64,000 bases of DNA from Ligilactobacillus equi DSM 15833 = JCM 10991 (lineage in GTDB: Bacteria > Bacillota > Bacilli > Lactobacillales > Lactobacillaceae): NCBI RefSeq assembly GCF_000615765.1, contig NZ_BAMI01000002.1, forward strand, positions 1 through 64,000, read 5' to 3'. The notes under the pieces were generated by a model. The model was not told the DNA's origin and did no database searches. It was given only the letters and a program-made list of their open reading frames with translations. Shown piece after piece: positions 16,859-28,109 of the stretch; positions within the stretch are counted from its first letter, which is position 1, and the number at the start of each line of letters is the position of its first letter. Both the position numbers and the translations under genes were made by a program.

Positions 16859-17615
16859 AATCTTCTTTGGGATAAACGACTTCTTTTAAGTAAAGCCCAG
16901 AAGCTGGGGCAGTTTCTCGTGCTTCAGCTCGGTCTTTGACTTCATAGAGCCGCAAAAAATCATGAATTGGACGACTGCCGTTACCAATTTGTAGGAGCGT
17001 CCCCACCATAATCCGCACTTGATTATATAAAAAACCATTGCCGTAGAATTCAAAAATCACTTCATCATTTGCTTGATCTTCACGCACCGTAGCCTCGTAA
17101 ATCGTCCGTACATGGTCATCAGTTTGACTTCCTGAAGCCACAAAACTGGAATAATCGTGCGTACCTTCTACATCAGGCATAGCTTGCTTAATTCGCTCAA
17201 TATCCAAAGCATACTTATAATGTCCAGTATAATTGCGTTTGAAAGGATTGGTAAAGCGTCCTCGACTTACTCGGTAGAGGTAACGCTTACCATGGGTTGA
17301 GAAACGCGAATGGAAGTTCGCATCAACAATCTCACAGTCAATAATTTCAATTTCTAAAGGTAGGATAGCATTTAGTCCTCGCATCATCCCTTGAGCTGGA
17401 ATGTCATGAGGAAAATCAAAGTGGGCCACTTGCGCCAAAGCATGTACCCCGGCATCCGTCCGCCCCGAACCGTGAATCGTGATGAAATCATCGAACTTAC
17501 TCATTTTATTAACAGCATTTTCCAAGGTCCCTTGGATCGTTCTTTGATTAGGTTGTCTTTGAAAACCGGCAAAATTTGTACCATCATAGGCCATCGTAAT
17601 TTTATAACGTTGCAT
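16857..17615 (-). CDS. truA: tRNA pseudouridine(38-40) synthase
   Basis: TruA converts U38-U40 of the tRNA anticodon arm to pseudouridine. The catalytic Asp is in [14 protein letters not shown] (residues 50-63); [20 protein letters not shown] at the start and [15 protein letters not shown] are also family motifs. 252 residues, complete. It ends the ecfA1-ecfA2-ecfT-truA operon, a fixed order in lactobacilli. Confidence 0.96.
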   Translation of the reverse strand: MQRYKITMAYDGTNFAGFQRQPNQRTIQGTLENAVNKMSKFDDFITIHGSGRTDAGVHALAQVAHFDFPHDIPAQGMMRGLNAILPLEIEIIDCEIVDANFHSRFSTHGKRYLYRVSRGRFTNPFKRNYTGHYKYALDIERIKQAMPDVEGTHDYSSFVASGSQTDDHVRTIYEATVREDQANDEVIFEFYGNGFLYNQVRIMVGTLLQIGNGSRPIHDFLRLYEVKDRAEARETAPASGLYLKEVVYPKED

Positions 17616-17620
17616 TTTTT

Positions 17621-18418
17621 CTACATCTTTCTTAAAAATAATAAAGCAACCGTCACTAACAAGAAGAACACTAGCGCTAAGCTATCAGCACATTGCCACT
17701 TATTTTGACGGTATTTTGTCCGACCTTGACCACCACGATAACCTCGCGCTTCCATAGCCGTGGCTAAATCTTCAGCACGATTAAAAGCCGAAACAAAAAG
17801 GGGGATTAACAGCGGAATTACCGCTTTAACTTGGTCTTTAATCTTGCCTTGACCAAAATTTACTCCTCGTGAACGTTGGGCGTTCATAATCTTTTGGGTT
17901 TCATCCAATAAGGTGGGCACGAAACGTAAAGCAATGGATAACATTAAAGCAATTTCATAAACGGGAACCTTTAGGTAAGCCAGAGGCTTCATCAAAGACT
18001 CCAATCCATCGGAAATTTCCAGCGGTGAAGTCGTTACAGTCAATAAGGTTGACATGAAAATAATCAAGACAAACCGACAAAAAACATAGATTCCATTGAC
18101 CAATCCAAAGCTGGTTAAGGATAAAATCCCCCATTGCCAGTAAACATGACCACCACTGGTGAAGAAGATTTGCAAAACAACGGTAAAAATAATCAACCAG
18201 AGTAACGGGCGTAAACCTTTAAGGAAAAAGCCTAATTTTATTTGTGACATCATTACTGATAACATTACCACTAAAAATAAGAGGCCATAAGTCCAGACAT
18301 TGTTAGCTAAAAAAATAATCAAGATGAAATACATACTTAAAATTAATTTAGCTCGCGCATCTAAGCGGTGTACGAAAGAATCGCCACTTAAATAACGTCC
18401 TAACAAGAAATTAGACAT
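17621..18418 (-). CDS. ecfT: ECF transporter transmembrane subunit EcfT
   Basis: The scaffold of the energy-coupling-factor transporters that import vitamins and metals with exchangeable S components. 265 residues, with about five membrane segments, the [12 protein letters not shown] start and the two coupling-helix signatures with the ARG pattern: [11 protein letters not shown] and [10 protein letters not shown], which contact the two ATPases. Its ATG (18418) overlaps the ecfA2 stop. Which S components it serves is not shown here. Confidence 0.93.
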   Translation of the reverse strand: MSNFLLGRYLSGDSFVHRLDARAKLILSMYFILIIFLANNVWTYGLLFLVVMLSVMMSQIKLGFFLKGLRPLLWLIIFTVVLQIFFTSGGHVYWQWGILSLTSFGLVNGIYVFCRFVLIIFMSTLLTVTTSPLEISDGLESLMKPLAYLKVPVYEIALMLSIALRFVPTLLDETQKIMNAQRSRGVNFGQGKIKDQVKAVIPLLIPLFVSAFNRAEDLATAMEARGYRGGQGRTKYRQNKWQCADSLALVFFLLVTVALLFLRKM

Positions 18419-19280
18419 CTCGGATACCTCCTTGACGATAAAGTTGTGCTAAATCACGCGCTAATTCTAGCTTAGTCAATGGAATTTGCTCAAACTTCAA
18501 GCCTCTTTGCATCAACTTGTAGCAAAAGCCGTGGTCTGTGGTAAACCTAAGTGGTGGTCTAAAAGCCACTGGGGATCCGCAAAAATTTCACGTGGTTGCC
18601 CTTCTTTAATCAGGTGCCCCCCTCCATAACTAAAACATGGTCCGCATAATTGGCGACATCATTCATATTGTGAGTCACTAAAATCGTCGTTAAGCTCTTT
18701 TGATCGTGGAGACGTTTGAATAGTTCCATCATCTCTTGGCGTCCTTGAGGATCAAGGCCGGCCGTTGGTTCATCTAAAACTAAAACTTGTGGCTCCATCG
18801 CCAAAATTCCAGCAATCGCCACGCGTCGCATTTGTCCGCCAGAAAGTTCAAATGGTGACTTTCCCCAGAGTTCCTCTGGTAGATTGACATCTTGAGCAAC
18901 CCGTTTCGCAATTGCCAATGCTTCTGCCTCACTTCTACCAAAGTTTTTGGGAGCAAAAGCAATGTCTTTAAGAACGGTTTCTTCAAAAAGTTGAGCTTCT
19001 GGAAATTGAAAAACAAATCCCACCTGGCGTCTTAAACTATTCAATTCCTTATTTTTGGTTTCTGGTGTGATGTGATAACCGTTAACCTCTAAACTTCCCT
19101 CGGTAGCTTTAAAAGCCCGTTGAGGTGTTGAAGTAAGGTTGACTTTCCACTCCCCGTATGACCAATAATTGCGGTATAAGAGTGATCATTAATCGTGGTC
19201 GAAACGCCACTCAAGGCTCTTTGTTCCATGGGGGTATTGGCTTGATAGGCATAGCCTAGTTCTTGGAAAGTAATTGCCAT
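18411..19280 (-). CDS. ecfA2: ECF transporter ATPase EcfA2 (three one-base frame breaks)
   Basis: The second ATPase of the ECF module. From ATG 19280 it reads to Walker [10 protein letters not shown], then the frame is lost near 19108 (one T missing on the plus strand); the main block has [10 protein letters not shown], signature [13 protein letters not shown], Walker [13 protein letters not shown] and [15 protein letters not shown] second loss in the C6 run at 18617-18622 and a third near 18517 hide the C-terminus ([22 protein letters not shown], ending GGIRDV). The repaired chain is 290 residues, normal for EcfA2. It overlaps ecfA1 and ecfT. The breaks lie in short base runs and are more likely sequence errors than decay. 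Confidence 0.85.
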
Positions 19281-20095
19281 AACCAGTCCACCATCCCTTC
19301 TTCATCTAGATATTGACTTGGGGTTGCTAGTCCTTCTGCTTTTAAAGCCTGTTTAAGCTGCTCTGAATAGGGTAAACCCAACCCCATGGCTTCTAACTCT
19401 TGGGCATGTTGGAAAACTTCCGTAGGCTGACCATCCAATGTAATCACCCCATCATTCAACACGATAATCCGATCCGCTAAAGCCGCTTCATCAATATCAT
19501 GGGTAATTGAAATTACTGTGAAGCCTTCTTCGTGGTTAAGCTGCTGCATCATTTGAACAATTTCCCGTCGACCTTTAGGATCGAGCATACTAGTAGCTTC
19601 ATCAAAAATAATAATTTTCGGCCGCAAAGCAAGCACTCCCGCAATAGCTACCCGTTGCTTTTGCCCTCCAGAAAGGTGTTCAGGTTGCTTTTTAGCGAAG
19701 GCTGACATATTAACCGCTTCAAGGGCATCAGTTACCCGCTTAACCATTTCGGAATGCTCGGTACCTTGGTTTTCTAAACCAAAAGCCACATCACCTTCAA
19801 CATCAGCGCCGACAAACTGGTTATCTGGATTTTGGAAGACAATTCCGATATTAGCACGCACGTCCCAAACGGTTTCTTCATTTAAAACTAAATCGGCAAC
19901 TTCAATTTGGCCTTGGTCAGCCACCAAAAGACCATCTAAGAGTTTAGTCAGGGTGCTTTTCCCACTCCCATTATGACCAATTAAAGCCACCCATTGACCC
20001 GCTTCAATCGTTAAATTTAAATTATCTAAGGTTGGTTTACTTTGTTCTTCATCGTAGCGATAAGTAAGATTTTTAATTTTAATAACTTCACTCAT
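19256..20095 (-). CDS. ecfA1: ECF transporter ATPase EcfA1
   Basis: ATP-binding subunit of the shared vitamin/metal importer module. 279 residues with Walker [10 protein letters not shown] (residues 39-47), Q-loop [16 protein letters not shown], signature [13 protein letters not shown], Walker [13 protein letters not shown] and switch His in SITHDIDE. The C-terminus ends with the ECF-type tail VDWLWQLL. It is first in the operon and overlaps ecfA2 by 25 bases. Confidence 0.95.
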   Translation of the reverse strand: MSEVIKIKNLTYRYDEEQSKPTLDNLNLTIEAGQWVALIGHNGSGKSTLTKLLDGLLVADQGQIEVADLVLNEETVWDVRANIGIVFQNPDNQFVGADVEGDVAFGLENQGTEHSEMVKRVTDALEAVNMSAFAKKQPEHLSGGQKQRVAIAGVLALRPKIIIFDEATSMLDPKGRREIVQMMQQLNHEEGFTVISITHDIDEAALADRIIVLNDGVITLDGQPTEVFQHAQELEAMGLGLPYSEQLKQALKAEGLATPSQYLDEEGMVDWLWQLLSKN

Positions 20096-20153
20096 TGCTT
20101 ATCCCTCACTTGATGTTATTTATATTGTTATTGTTAAAAGCAACACTAATTAA

Positions 20154-20162
20154 ATTATAACA
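20154..20162 (-). promoter_or_regulatory. Extended -10 promoter of the ecf-truA operon
   Basis: The minus strand reads TGTTATAAT about 60 bases before ecfA1, directly after the rplQ terminator. No good -35 is seen; the TG motif may make up for it. Confidence 0.5.
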
Positions 20163-20167
20163 CACAA

Positions 20168-20197
20168 AAGCGGTTAAGACGAAAATCTCAACCGCTT
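20168..20197 (-). terminator. Terminator closing the ribosomal operon after rplQ
   Basis: AAGCGGTTGAGA and TCTTAACCGCTT pair over 12 bases on the minus strand; the tail is TTGTGTG. It also forms nearly as well on the plus strand. Confidence 0.8.
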
Positions 20198-20238
20198 ATC
20201 TATTTAACCCGATAGAGCATTTTACTCCAAATAAAAAA

Positions 20239-20335
20239 TCACTTTTCATAATGAAGGTTTCACCTAACGGCTACTTAGGACTAGACTTGGATTTTACCCC
20301 ATCATCGTAACGCCCAGTTATCATTATGAAAGTGA
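20239..20335 (-). ncRNA. L17 downstream element RNA (L17DE)
   Basis: A conserved RNA known only downstream of rplQ in Lactobacillales and relatives; it starts 26 bases after the rplQ stop. The outer stem pairs TCACTTTCATAATGA (20335-20321) with TCATTATGAAAAGTGA (20254-20239), one bulge. Inside are a CCTAA/TTAGG hairpin with loop GTAGCCG, a small GGT/ACC hairpin and a GGG/TCC hairpin. A T6 run follows, so the outer stem may also end transcription. Identity is by position and overall shape; the function of the class is unknown. Confidence 0.7.
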
Positions 20336-20361
20336 CAAAATAATCTTAAAATTTATTAGTA

Positions 20362-20742
20362 TTAAACTAATTCAAGAACAGCCATCTTAGCTGCGTCACC
20401 ACGACGTTGTTCCATCTTTAAGATACGAGTGTAACCACCATTGCGTTCAGCGTAACGAGGTGCTACATCGTCAAATAACTTTTGCAAAGCAGTTTGAACA
20501 ACAACCTTGTCTTCAGTTTCTTTAACGTCAGCAACAACGTCCATTACAAAAGCTGCTGCGCGACGACGAGAAGCTAAATCACCCTTCTTGCCTAAAGTGA
20601 TCATCTTTTCAGCAAATTTGCGAACTTCTTTAGCGCGTGTTTCAGTTGTAACGATTTTGCCGTTAACAAGTAAGTCAGTAGTCAAGTTCCGTAACATTGC
20701 TTTACGGTGTGCACTTGTGCGACCTAATTTACGGTATGCCAT
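20362..20742 (-). CDS. rplQ: 50S ribosomal protein L17
   Basis: 126 residues with the L17 start [25 protein letters not shown] and end [23 protein letters not shown]. Last gene of the alpha operon, 23 bases after rpoA. Confidence 0.97.
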   Translation of the reverse strand: MAYRKLGRTSAHRKAMLRNLTTDLLVNGKIVTTETRAKEVRKFAEKMITLGKKGDLASRRRAAAFVMDVVADVKETEDKVVVQTALQKLFDDVAPRYAERNGGYTRILKMEQRRGDAAKMAVLELV

Positions 20743-20765
20743 GAAATATTTCCCTCCCTTAATTC

Positions 20766-21710
20766 TTAGTCATCATGACGTAAGGATAATTCTAAATCAG
20801 CTAACTTAGCCTTAACTTCTTCTAATGACTTGCGACCCAAGTTACGGACCTTCATCATATCAGCTTCAGACTTGTTAGTTAATTCTTGAACTGTATTGAT
20901 TCCTGCACGCTTCAAACAGTTGTATGAACGAACAGATAAATCAAGTTCCTCAATTGTCATTTCGAGCATCTTTTCTTTGTGTGATTCTTCTTTTTCCACC
21001 ATAATTTCAACATTCTTGGCTTCATCAGTTAAATCAACAAATAAAGTTAAGTGCTCTGTTAAAATTTTTGCAGACAAGCTAATTGCTTCACTTGGAGTGA
21101 TTGAACCGTTAGTCCAAACATCTAACGTTAACTTGTCGTAATCATTTTTTTGACCAACACGTGTTTTTTCTACTTGGTAGTTGACACGTTCGATCGGGGT
21201 ATAAATAGAGTCAATTGCCAAGACACCGATAGGCATATCGTCGTTCTTAGCTTTGTTTTCATTTGCAGAAACATAGCCACGACCTTTGTCCGCAGTCATC
21301 CGCACGTGGAGTGAGTGACCTTCAGCAACCGTTGCAATATATAAATCATCATTTAACACTTCAACGTCGCTAGGTCCTTTAATATCACCGGCTGTTACTT
21401 CTAACGGACCGACAACATCAATTTCCAGTGTTTGGCTTTCTTCTGAGTCCATCTTCAATGCCACTTTTTTCAAGTTCAAAATAATTGTGGTTACGTCTTC
21501 TAACACACCTTCAACAGTGGAAAATTCGTGTAACACACCATCAATTTGAATATCAGTGATGGCAGCACCTGGTAAAGAAGATAACAAAGTACGACGTAAC
21601 GAGTTACCTAAAGTTGTACCATAACCACGTTCAAGTGGTTCGATAACGAACTTACCGTAGTTTGTTTCTTCTTTGATTTTGTGAATTTTTGGCTTTTCAA
21701 ATTCGATCAT
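20766..21710 (-). CDS. rpoA: RNA polymerase alpha subunit
   Basis: 314 residues from ATG 21710 ([12 protein letters not shown]), preceded by AAAGGGG. The N-terminal domain has [25 protein letters not shown], the dimer core; the C-terminal domain has [16 protein letters not shown] and [14 protein letters not shown], which bind UP elements and activators. A longer frame to 21755 has no ribosome binding site and is not used. Confidence 0.97.
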   Translation of the reverse strand: MIEFEKPKIHKIKEETNYGKFVIEPLERGYGTTLGNSLRRTLLSSLPGAAITDIQIDGVLHEFSTVEGVLEDVTTIILNLKKVALKMDSEESQTLEIDVVGPLEVTAGDIKGPSDVEVLNDDLYIATVAEGHSLHVRMTADKGRGYVSANENKAKNDDMPIGVLAIDSIYTPIERVNYQVEKTRVGQKNDYDKLTLDVWTNGSITPSEAISLSAKILTEHLTLFVDLTDEAKNVEIMVEKEESHKEKMLEMTIEELDLSVRSYNCLKRAGINTVQELTNKSEADMMKVRNLGRKSLEEVKAKLADLELSLRHDD

Positions 21711-21793
21711 TCTTATCTTTACCCCTTTCAAAACGTAACGTGTAATCTGGTGCAAACATTATGAGTTGCCCTCAAAATGAAAACTACTCCAAA

Positions 21794-22180
21794 TTAAACA
21801 CGACGGCGCTTTGGAGGACGGCATCCATTGTGAGGAACTGGTGTAACATCCTTAATAGATGTAACTTCAAGACCAGTTGTTTGAAGCGCACGAATTGCGG
21901 CTTCACGACCGGAACCTGGGCCTTTAACGGCAACTTCAACGTTCTTCATACCATGGTCCATTGCAGCTTTGGCAGCAGCTTCTGAAGCCATTTGAGCAGC
22001 AAATGGAGTAGACTTACGAGAACCCTTGAAACCTAACGCACCAGCTGATGACCATGCTACGGCGTTACCGTGAACATCAGTAATCATAACTAATGTGTTG
22101 TTAAAAGTTGAGTGAATGTGTGCCACGCCGGTTTCAATATTTTTTTTCACACGACGCTTACGTGATTTTTTAACAGCCAT
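21794..22180 (-). CDS. rpsK: 30S ribosomal protein S11
   Basis: 128 residues, with [23 protein letters not shown], the [19 protein letters not shown] core and the end [11 protein letters not shown]. Usual alpha-operon place between rpsM and rpoA. Confidence 0.97.
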   Translation of the reverse strand: MAVKKSRKRRVKKNIETGVAHIHSTFNNTLVMITDVHGNAVAWSSAGALGFKGSRKSTPFAAQMASEAAAKAAMDHGMKNVEVAVKGPGSGREAAIRALQTTGLEVTSIKDVTPVPHNGCRPPKRRRV

Positions 22181-22210
22181 GAACTAGCTATACCTCCTTT
22201 ATAGTATTAA

Positions 22211-22576
22211 TTATTTCTTCTTACCGGCAATTGAAATTGCTGGGCCTTTACGTGTCCGTGCGTTGTTCTTAGTGTTTTGACCGCGAACTGGTAAATGACG
22301 ACGGTGACGTAGACCGCGGTAAGAACCGATTTCTGAAAGACGCTTGATGTTTAAGGAAACTTCACGACGTAAGTCACCTTCAACCTTAATCTTATCCACA
22401 GCAGCACGGATAGCATCTTCTTGATCTGCTGTTAAGTCGCGAACGCGAACATCTTCTGAAACTTCGGCTTCAGCTAAAACCTTCTTAGCTGTTGTGTTAC
22501 CGATTCCGTAAATATAAGTTAAGCCGATTACGATACGCTTGTTACGTGGTAAATCGACACCTGCGATACGAGCCAT
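22211..22576 (-). CDS. rpsM: 30S ribosomal protein S13
   Basis: 121 residues, from [26 protein letters not shown] to the Lys-rich tail, with [24 protein letters not shown], the intersubunit-bridge and tRNA-contacting end. Confidence 0.97.
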   Translation of the reverse strand: MARIAGVDLPRNKRIVIGLTYIYGIGNTTAKKVLAEAEVSEDVRVRDLTADQEDAIRAAVDKIKVEGDLRREVSLNIKRLSEIGSYRGLRHRRHLPVRGQNTKNNARTRKGPAISIAGKKK

Positions 22577-22601
22577 TACAATTACACCTCCTGTTTAATT
22601 A

Positions 22602-22715
22602 TTATCCTTGACGTTGTTTGTGCTTTGGGTTAGCGCAGATAACCATAACGCGACCTTTACGCTTGATTACTTTGCAGTGTTCGCACATTGGTTTAACTGA
22701 TGGTCTTACTTTCAT
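22602..22715 (-). CDS. rpmJ: 50S ribosomal protein L36
   Basis: A 37-residue protein: [20 protein letters not shown] then [17 protein letters not shown]. The zinc ligands C11, C14, C27 and H32 are all there, so this is the zinc-bound form. GGAGG precedes the ATG. It sits between infA and rpsM as in most Firmicutes. Confidence 0.95.
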   Translation of the reverse strand: MKVRPSVKPMCEHCKVIKRKGRVMVICANPKHKQRQG

Positions 22716-22750
22716 GAATTATACCTCCTATATAGTGTCGAAAGTACAAT

Positions 22751-22969
22751 CTATTTAAAGCGATAGGTAATGCGACCCTTAGTCAAATCGTAAGGGGACA
22801 TTTCAACTGTAACCTTGTCCCCTGGTAAAATCCGAATGTAGTGCATCCGAATCTTACCGGAAACATGGGCTAAGATTTCATGCCCGTTTTCGAGTTCAAC
22901 CTTGAACATCGCATTGGGTAACGTTTCTTTGATCGTACCCTCAATTTCAATCACATCATCTTTCGCCAC
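22751..22969 (-). CDS. infA: Translation initiation factor IF-1
   Basis: 72 residues, an OB-fold protein that binds the 30S A site. It starts with GTG at 22969 ([13 protein letters not shown]), ten bases after GGAGG, and has [35 protein letters not shown] and ends TYRFK. The frame is open further upstream but has no support there. In most relatives infA follows adk; here the malolactic locus stands between, and infA has its own promoter. Confidence 0.96.
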   Translation of the reverse strand: MAKDDVIEIEGTIKETLPNAMFKVELENGHEILAHVSGKIRMHYIRILPGDKVTVEMSPYDLTKGRITYRFK

Positions 22970-23100
22970 GCAAAAGTACCTCCTTAAAATTGGTTTTAAA
23001 ACTTTACACGAAAATTGTGAGAAGCTTTGTTGGAGTCCCACCTTTTTCCGCAAGCCAGTTTACTCTCTTCTCAAGAGCAAACTGAGCCTATTGAAAAGAT
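22970..23100 (-). other. infA 5' leader with hairpin
   Basis: About 140 bases between promoter and infA. The minus strand has CAGTTTGCTCTT and AAGAGAGTAAACTG arms around a two- to four-base loop near 23050-23082. No known leader family is recognised. Confidence 0.45.
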
Positions 23101-23111
23101 AAACCTGATTT

Positions 23112-23140
23112 ATCATATCATAGCCCCCACCATAGTGCAA
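23112..23140 (-). promoter_or_regulatory. Promoter of infA and the alpha operon
   Basis: TTGCAC (23135-23140) and TATGAT (23112-23117) are 17 bases apart on the minus strand. Confidence 0.7.
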
Positions 23141-23320
23141 GAAAAAAATCTAAAATTTCACTAATTTTTTTATGAGAAAATATTTTCACTAATTTCTTAA
23201 TCTCCTGTTCTCTAATTAGGGATTATTTTATTACCTTTTACTTCCGATTTTTATGGTACAATTCTTTACTAGTAACAGAGTTTTCATCCATTTTGTTAGA
23301 AAGATTGAGGACATGTATTA

Positions 23321-24205
23321 ATGAAATTAAAAGACATTGAATATTTTTACCAATTATCACAACTCAACTCCTTCACCCGTGCGGCCAAATATTTTGGCGT
23401 CAGTCAGCCCACTATTTCTTATGCTATCAAACGGCTCGAGGATAAACTTGAATGTGATTTAATCGTCAAAGATCCATCCCATCGAAGTGTAGCTCTCACA
23501 CGCCAAGGAGAAATTTTTGCCGCTCAAGCTGAAGAAATTATCAACTTGGTTTCTAATTCTGTTAATAAGGTCAAAGAGTCCCTACATCCTGATATCACCA
23601 TTGGCTTTCCCCCAATGATTTCAAACTATATCTTCCAAACTTTATCTGGTCGAGATTACGACCTCGAACAACTTTCGACGTATAAATTTGTCCGAGGAGG
23701 TTCTAACGATCTTTTGGTTGGCTTAGAAGAAGGTAAATTTGATTTAAGTGTATTGGGCTCACTTGAGCCAATTCAAAATCCTCACCTCGAAATTACCCCT
23801 CTATTTACCAAGGAATTTTATATTGTGGTATCCAAAAAGCATCCCCTTGCCTTGCACCGACAAATTGCTTTTCGCGATGCCTTAAAGGAAAAATTCGTCC
23901 TCTTAGATTCACATAATGTCCACTTGACAGCCTTCAACCGCCTAAATCATCTTTACCGCGATCAAGTTAAACCTGCGTTAATGCTCGATGACTTAGCTGC
24001 TATCAAACAAATCGTTAAGCAGAATAAAGGTATTTCTTTCTTATCTGGACTAGCCCTTTCTAAAGCCGATGAAAAAGATTTAGTCAAACTCCCCTTAGTT
24101 AATAACGAAAAAATGACTTTTTATATCAGCTATGCTTATCCTAAAAACCTTTCTTTGCCCAAAGAACTAGACAGTTTTATCAAACTCATCAAACGTGTTA
24201 AATAG
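23321..24205 (+). CDS. mleR: LysR-family regulator, probable malolactic activator
   Basis: 294 residues. The winged helix occupies residues 1-60 (KDIEYFYQLSQLNSFTRAAKYFGVSQPTISYAIKRLEDKL), then a linker helix and an effector-binding domain with ITIGFPPMI and the PLALHRQIAF pattern. It lies convergent to the permease-malolactic enzyme pair, the usual place of MleR, which activates the mle operon with malate as effector. GAGG precedes the ATG, and an extended -10 TGGTACAAT lies at 23254-23262. The mle assignment rests on context. Confidence 0.85.
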   Translation: MKLKDIEYFYQLSQLNSFTRAAKYFGVSQPTISYAIKRLEDKLECDLIVKDPSHRSVALTRQGEIFAAQAEEIINLVSNSVNKVKESLHPDITIGFPPMISNYIFQTLSGRDYDLEQLSTYKFVRGGSNDLLVGLEEGKFDLSVLGSLEPIQNPHLEITPLFTKEFYIVVSKKHPLALHRQIAFRDALKEKFVLLDSHNVHLTAFNRLNHLYRDQVKPALMLDDLAAIKQIVKQNKGISFLSGLALSKADEKDLVKLPLVNNEKMTFYISYAYPKNLSLPKELDSFIKLIKRVK

Positions 24206-24210
24206 CTACG

Positions 24211-24247
24211 AAAAAGTCGACAAAGCATAACTTTGTCGACTTTTTTT
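24211..24247. terminator. Bidirectional terminator between mleR and mleP
   Basis: AAAAAGTCGACAAAG and CTTTGTCGACTTTTT pair perfectly over 15 bases with a five-base loop and T-runs on both strands. Confidence 0.92.
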
Positions 24248-24278
24248 CGTGGTTTTATTATTATTCTTTACTTACTGG

Positions 24279-25550
24279 TTAGTGGAAGAAAGGAATTAAG
24301 ATTCCTCCAAGGATTAAGATAATCGCCCCACCTAAACGGTTAGCCATTTGCGCAAAGGCAATCATTTCCATCCGGTCAGCAGCAGATAAGACCGCAATGT
24401 TACCAGTTCCACCCATAGAGTTGTTAATCATCCCGGCACCAATCGCAGTTTCTACTGGGTATAACCCTAAAAGTTTCCCAATGATAGCTGCACTCAACCC
24501 CATAACTACAACTGAAGTTAAGCTCAGCACAATAAATTGCCAAGTCATCGCACTAGCTAATGATGATAAGTCAATCATAGCCAAACCAATTCCTGCTAAG
24601 ACAGCGTGAGTTAAATTTGTCATGACAACTTGATTGAACATTACTACTGATTGTTCAAGTTCCTTAGGAACAATGTTAGTCGCTTTTAAAATAAAGACCA
24701 AGATAATCATGAACGCGTAGCCGTGAACCTTTGGTACAAAAGCATTCAAAATCGTTCCGATTAAGAACAACATGAAGGCAAACATTAGTCCCACACCAAT
24801 CCGACTAGCATCTAATTGAACTTTTTCCTTTTTTAATTGTGAAGGATCTACAGGAATTAAAACCCCGTGGCCATTATACTTAGTATTGGCAAAAGCCTTT
24901 GAAATAAAGACTGCCCCAATAATTGCTAAAATATTTCCCAAAGTTGTGGCAGGAGCAAGTGTGGAAAGAATTACTCCTTGGTTAGCATGTAAACCAGCCG
25001 CATAAATCTTTGATAGTGGCACAATTCCAGCCCCCATCCCACCAGCCATTTGCGCAAATGAGATATACATAATTGAGTGGCTAAAACCTTGGCCTAATAA
25101 GGCTCCAACACCACCTACTGCTAGTGCACCAATCACCATGGAAATTAATGCCACCGGAATGAACTTTGCTGAGGCTTTCACTAACAAGTCACGGTTCATA
25201 CCTAAAATTGCTCCACAGATTAGAGCAGCGATATAAAAATCAAGAAAACCCCAATCACTCATGAAAGTATTGGTAGCACTAATTAAATCCTTAGGAATCC
25301 ATCCTAAAGCCGAAACTACAGCCCCCGCCAACAAGGTAAAGACTGAGCCACCACCTAAATAGGATTTAAAAATCGGCAAAATTTCACCAAGATAATAAAA
25401 TAAGTGCCCTAATACAATTAACATAAAAGTAATTCCCAACATGTTTGCTGGTAATTTTCCCATTGCAATTGTAATTGCCAAAATAATTACCAAACCAGCA
25501 TAAAGTGGCAAACTTACACCGGAAATTTTAATTTCATTTAACTTCTTCAT
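24279..25550 (-). CDS. mleP: 2-hydroxycarboxylate transporter, probable malate permease
   Basis: 423 residues with about eleven membrane segments. The two GGxG re-entrant loops of the 2HCT family are seen: AQMAGGMGAGIVPLS near residue 167 and NNSMGGTGNIAVLSAADRMEMIAFAQ near residue 375. Members exchange malate for lactate (MleP) or citrate for lactate (CitP), an electrogenic step that adds to the proton motive force. Position directly after the malolactic enzyme gene favours malate. Confidence 0.9.
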   Translation of the reverse strand: MKKLNEIKISGVSLPLYAGLVIILAITIAMGKLPANMLGITFMLIVLGHLFYYLGEILPIFKSYLGGGSVFTLLAGAVVSALGWIPKDLISATNTFMSDWGFLDFYIAALICGAILGMNRDLLVKASAKFIPVALISMVIGALAVGGVGALLGQGFSHSIMYISFAQMAGGMGAGIVPLSKIYAAGLHANQGVILSTLAPATTLGNILAIIGAVFISKAFANTKYNGHGVLIPVDPSQLKKEKVQLDASRIGVGLMFAFMLFLIGTILNAFVPKVHGYAFMIILVFILKATNIVPKELEQSVVMFNQVVMTNLTHAVLAGIGLAMIDLSSLASAMTWQFIVLSLTSVVVMGLSAAIIGKLLGLYPVETAIGAGMINNSMGGTGNIAVLSAADRMEMIAFAQMANRLGGAIILILGGILIPFFH

Positions 25551-25577
25551 TCTCTAATATGCCTCCGAACTCAAAAA

Positions 25578-27203
25578 TTATTTATATTCTGGAGTCCATG
25601 TAAGGTCGCGTACGGCCTTAGTCATATCAGTTTCTTTTGTTTGTGCTAAACCTTGCTTTTGTGCTTCCTTAGCCACAGCTTCGGCAACCTTAAAGGAAAC
25701 TTCGTTAATGGCACTAAATGGAGGTAAGACAGGTGCTCCCGGTTGGGTTACATCAACAAAACCACCCAATGAGCGCGCTGCTTGCCCCATCATTTCATCA
25801 GTTAATAACTTAGCTTCAGAAGCTAACATTCCCAAACCTAAACCTGGGTAAACTAAAGCGTTGTTAGCTTGACCAATGTAGTAAGTTGTTCCTTCATATT
25901 CAACTGGAGCTGATGGAACACCCGTTGCAACAAAGGCTTTACCCTTAGACCATTCGATTACTTGTGCAGCAGTTGCTTCAAGTTTACGCGTTGGGTTAGA
26001 AATAGGGAAAATCACTGGACGTTCTGTGTTAGCACACATTGCTTCGACAACTTCCTGAGTGAAGGCACCGGCATTAGTTGAAGTCCCAACTAAGATAGTT
26101 GCCTTAGTAGCTTTAATAATGTCAGCTAAGTTTGTCATATCACCAGCATTAGCAAAGTCCGCGCGCTTCTTAGCAAATGGTTTTTGGGCTGGAGTTAAAT
26201 CATCCATGTCATCAAATAAGAGACCTTGCTTATCAACCATGAAGAAACGACTGTAGGCTTCTTCTTCAGTTAAACCGTTAATAACCATCTCTTGGTGAAC
26301 ACGACCAGCAATCCCAGCACCAGCCGAACCACCACCATAGCAGAGGTAAATTTGGTCAGTTAACTTTTCTTTCTTAATATCTAAAGCACCAAAAACTCCA
26401 CCTAAAACAATCATTCCAGTACCTTGGATATCGTCGTTGAAAGTTGCAATATCATTCTTGTAACGATTTAAAATATCAGCAGCAGTTTCACGGCCGAAGT
26501 CTTCCCAGTGTAAGTACAATTTAGGGAAGAGATTTTCGGCAATGTTAACAAACTTGTCAATGAATTCAAAGTATTTTTCATCGTTTACACGAGCATGACG
26601 GTTACCTAAATAGTTAGGGTTGTCTAATAATTCTTGACGATTAGTACCGTTATCGATAACCAATGGTAAGACATTTTCTGGGTTAATACCGGCAGCACCA
26701 GTATAAATCATTAACTTACCTACTGCGATGTCAACCCCTTGAACACCCCAGTCACCGATTCCTAAAATACCTTCGGCGTCAGTAACAACAATCAAACGAA
26801 TTTCACGGTCACCCGCTGCATTCTTCAAAGTTTCTTCGATATTTTCAGGGTGGTTAACATCTAAGTAAGCAGCGTATTGTGGATCAACAAATAAGTCACT
26901 ATATTGTTCAATGGTTTCAGCAATCACTGGATCATAGACAATAGGATTGAATTCTTCCAAGTGTTGGCTAAATAAGTAGTAGAACAGAGTACGATTTGTA
27001 TTGAAAATTTCCATTAAGAAGTGACGCTTTTCAAGGTCAGATGGCTTCTTAGAAAAGTGTTCGTAAGCTTGCTTAGCTTGTTCCTGAATTGTTTGGATGT
27101 AAGGAGGTAAAATCCCAACTAATCCTAATTCTTGACGTTCTTCCATTGTAAAGGCAGTACCTTTATTCTTGAATGGATCGTTTAAAACTTCATGTGCACG
27201 CAT
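25578..27203 (-). CDS. mleS: Malolactic enzyme
   Basis: Converts L-malate to L-lactate and CO2 with NAD and Mn2+, deacidifying the cell. 541 residues from ATG 27203, seven bases after GGAGG; an upstream frame is ignored. Malic-enzyme-fold motifs: [20 protein letters not shown] (first NAD/catalytic region), [28 protein letters not shown] (nucleotide loop) and [12 protein letters not shown]. The N-terminal [15 protein letters not shown] is typical for malolactic rather than malic enzyme, and the neighbours (2HCT permease, MleR) agree. Also called mleA. Confidence 0.93.
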   Translation of the reverse strand: MRAHEVLNDPFKNKGTAFTMEERQELGLVGILPPYIQTIQEQAKQAYEHFSKKPSDLEKRHFLMEIFNTNRTLFYYLFSQHLEEFNPIVYDPVIAETIEQYSDLFVDPQYAAYLDVNHPENIEETLKNAAGDREIRLIVVTDAEGILGIGDWGVQGVDIAVGKLMIYTGAAGINPENVLPLVIDNGTNRQELLDNPNYLGNRHARVNDEKYFEFIDKFVNIAENLFPKLYLHWEDFGRETAADILNRYKNDIATFNDDIQGTGMIVLGGVFGALDIKKEKLTDQIYLCYGGGSAGAGIAGRVHQEMVINGLTEEEAYSRFFMVDKQGLLFDDMDDLTPAQKPFAKKRADFANAGDMTNLADIIKATKATILVGTSTNAGAFTQEVVEAMCANTERPVIFPISNPTRKLEATAAQVIEWSKGKAFVATGVPSAPVEYEGTTYYIGQANNALVYPGLGLGMLASEAKLLTDEMMGQAARSLGGFVDVTQPGAPVLPPFSAINEVSFKVAEAVAKEAQKQGLAQTKETDMTKAVRDLTWTPEYK

Positions 27204-27264
27204 TGTTGCACCTCCATTATTTTTTTTAAATCTAACACCGCAAAATTGCTTGTTGACAATCGCT

Positions 27265-27294
27265 ATTATAGTAAGCACTTTTCGTTATAGTCAA
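27265..27294 (-). promoter_or_regulatory. Promoter of mleS-mleP
   Basis: TTGACT (27289-27294) and TATAAT (27265-27270) with an 18-base spacer on the minus strand. Confidence 0.7.
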
Positions 27295-27308
27295 ATTCTA
27301 CCTTTAGC

Positions 27309-27323
27309 ATAAATCGTGTTTAT
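27309..27323. promoter_or_regulatory. Candidate LysR-type operator upstream of mleS
   Basis: ATAAA-TCGTG-TTTAT is a perfect 5-bp dyad that fits the T-N11-A form of LysR sites. It lies 15 bases upstream of the -35, an activator position. Confidence 0.5.
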
Positions 27324-27333
27324 AACAATACGC

Positions 27334-27361
27334 AAAAAAAATCTGCCCAAAAGCAGATTTT
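27334..27361 (-). terminator. Terminator after adk
   Basis: AAAATCTGC and GCAGATTTT pair on the minus strand, followed by a T-run of eight. It separates adk from the malolactic operon. Confidence 0.88.
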
Positions 27362-27368
27362 AAATATC

Positions 27369-28109
<741 letters not shown>

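Noticed and set aside
22970-23053. N-terminal extension of infA to 23053
   Set aside because: The upstream codons do not fit IF-1, while GTG 22969 has a strong ribosome site and gives the standard 72 residues.
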